From Actinomycetota bacterium (GTDB lineage Bacteria; Actinomycetota; Actinomycetes; Nanopelagicales; Nanopelagicaceae): a DNA stretch of 5,755 nucleotides. Position numbers and translations under genes: made by a program. The stretch spans positions 1 to 5,755 of the forward strand of contig WLRX01000065.1 in NCBI GenBank assembly GCA_009706135.1, in the 5' to 3' direction. The notes under the pieces were generated by a model. The model saw only the letters and a list, made by a program, of their open reading frames with translations, did no database searches and was not told the DNA's origin. Positions 5,139 to 5,755 of the stretch are shown here, piece after piece. How positions within the stretch are numbered: the first letter of the stretch is position 1; every line of letters begins with the position of its first letter.

Positions 5139-5755
5139 ATGAAATATGACGTCATCGTCATGGGCGCAGGGCACAATGGTTTAGTTGCTGCTGCTTATCT
5201 AGCTAAGGCAGGCAAGCGTGTTTTAATTCTAGAGGCCGCAGATGAAATTGGTGGAGCAACCGCAAGCGTTCGAGCATTTAAAGAATATGACGCACTGCTT
5301 TCTCGCTATTCATATTTAGTGGCGCTCCTGCCTGATCAAATTGTTAAAGATTTGACTCTAAATTTTGAAACAATTTCCCGAGAAGTTTCCTCTTTTACGC
5401 CTTACAAAAAAGATGGTAAGGATTTAGGTTTACATATTTCCAGAGTCTGGGACAAGCAAACCGAAGAGTCATTTATCGAACTAACTGGTTCTTCAGATGA
5501 AGGTATCGCGTGGCAGGATTTTTATTCTGAGGTAGAGAAGTTTGCACAGAAAATGGCTCCAACTTTTCTCGAACCATTGCGAACCCGAAGTGAGATGAAA
5601 GCTCTGATTGCTCAAGATAAAACATGGGAATATCTCGTTGAAAAACCAATGGCTGAGATTATTGGCGCCAGATTCAAAAATGATTTAGTTCAAGGTGTTG
5701 TGTTAACCGATGCGCTGATCGGTACATTTGTTTCTGCAAATTCGATTCAAGCAAA
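5139..5755 (+). CDS. PYROXD2/phytoene-desaturase-like FAD oxidoreductase (3' truncated by window)
   Basis: The frame stays open from the ATG at 5139 to the window end, giving 205 residues of a protein that is normally about 500. A dinucleotide-binding fold starts at residue 3: 'VIVMGAGHNGLVAAAYLAKAG' is the first strand, glycine loop (G9, G11, G14) and helix, E32 ends the second strand and should bind the ADP ribose, and 'EIGGATAS' (36-43) follows as in the amine-oxidase/phytoene-desaturase superfamily. The 'SRYSYLVALLPDQIVKDL' segment and 'SFTPY' later on resemble PYROXD2-type oxidoreductases more than carotenoid CrtI enzymes. The substrate cannot be told from this part. There is no signal peptide. 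The gene lies 21 nt after msrB on the same strand, but appears to have its own promoter. The C-terminal substrate and FAD-binding region is outside the window. Confidence 0.88.
   Translation, partial: MKYDVIVMGAGHNGLVAAAYLAKAGKRVLILEAADEIGGATASVRAFKEYDALLSRYSYLVALLPDQIVKDLTLNFETISREVSSFTPYKKDGKDLGLHISRVWDKQTEESFIELTGSSDEGIAWQDFYSEVEKFAQKMAPTFLEPLRTRSEMKALIAQDKTWEYLVEKPMAEIIGARFKNDLVQGVVLTDALIGTFVSANSIQA

Noticed and set aside
1..5755. CRISPR array, insertion sequence, phage gene or toxin-antitoxin pair
   Set aside because: No regularly spaced repeats, transposase or integrase motifs, terminal inverted repeats or small toxin-like pairs were seen.

Overview
The window is a compact, moderately AT-rich stretch of a high-ranking actinobacterial lineage. 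Two things point to Actinobacteria: a WhiB1-type iron-sulfur regulator, a family confined to that phylum and its phages, and a PdtaS-type histidine kinase lying tail to tail with it, the arrangement known from Mycobacterium. The low GC, the near absence of spacers (overlaps of 1, 4, 4 and 8 nt) and starts without Shine-Dalgarno sequences fit a streamlined, probably freshwater planktonic actinobacterium (acI / Nanopelagicales type). That placement is an inference, not a proof.

Layout. Positions 62-3608 (+) carry four closely packed genes: a membrane-anchored SAF-domain (CpaB-like) protein, a CpaE/TadZ-like MinD-family protein with a badly eroded P-loop, a small acidic protein resembling DUF6912, and a PdtaS-like sensor kinase (GAF-PAS-HisKA_2-HATPase). 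Convergent with the kinase, and overlapping it by 4 nt, is whiB1 on the minus strand (3605-3883). Its upstream region holds a plausible promoter and two short palindromes. A tRNA-Arg(CCG) gene follows on the minus strand (4057-4128). Divergent from it is a methionine-sulfoxide repair pair, msrA (4186-4716) and msrB (4713-5117), joined by an ATGA overlap. After 21 nt, a PYROXD2/phytoene-desaturase-like FAD oxidoreductase starts at 5139 and runs off the window end; it appears to be leaderless.

How the parts may work together. PdtaS and WhiB1 homologues are both stress or redox signalling proteins in mycobacteria, and MsrA/MsrB repair oxidised methionine, so the middle and right parts have a redox-stress flavour. 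The kinase lacks the two GAF cysteines that I recall as the copper/NO-sensing site of the mycobacterial protein, so its input signal may differ. No cognate response regulator (PdtaR type) is present. The left part resembles the CpaB-CpaE pair of Tad/Flp pilus loci, but no TadA ATPase, TadB/C or pilin gene is visible in the window. I see no mobile element, CRISPR array, phage gene or strong intrinsic terminator.
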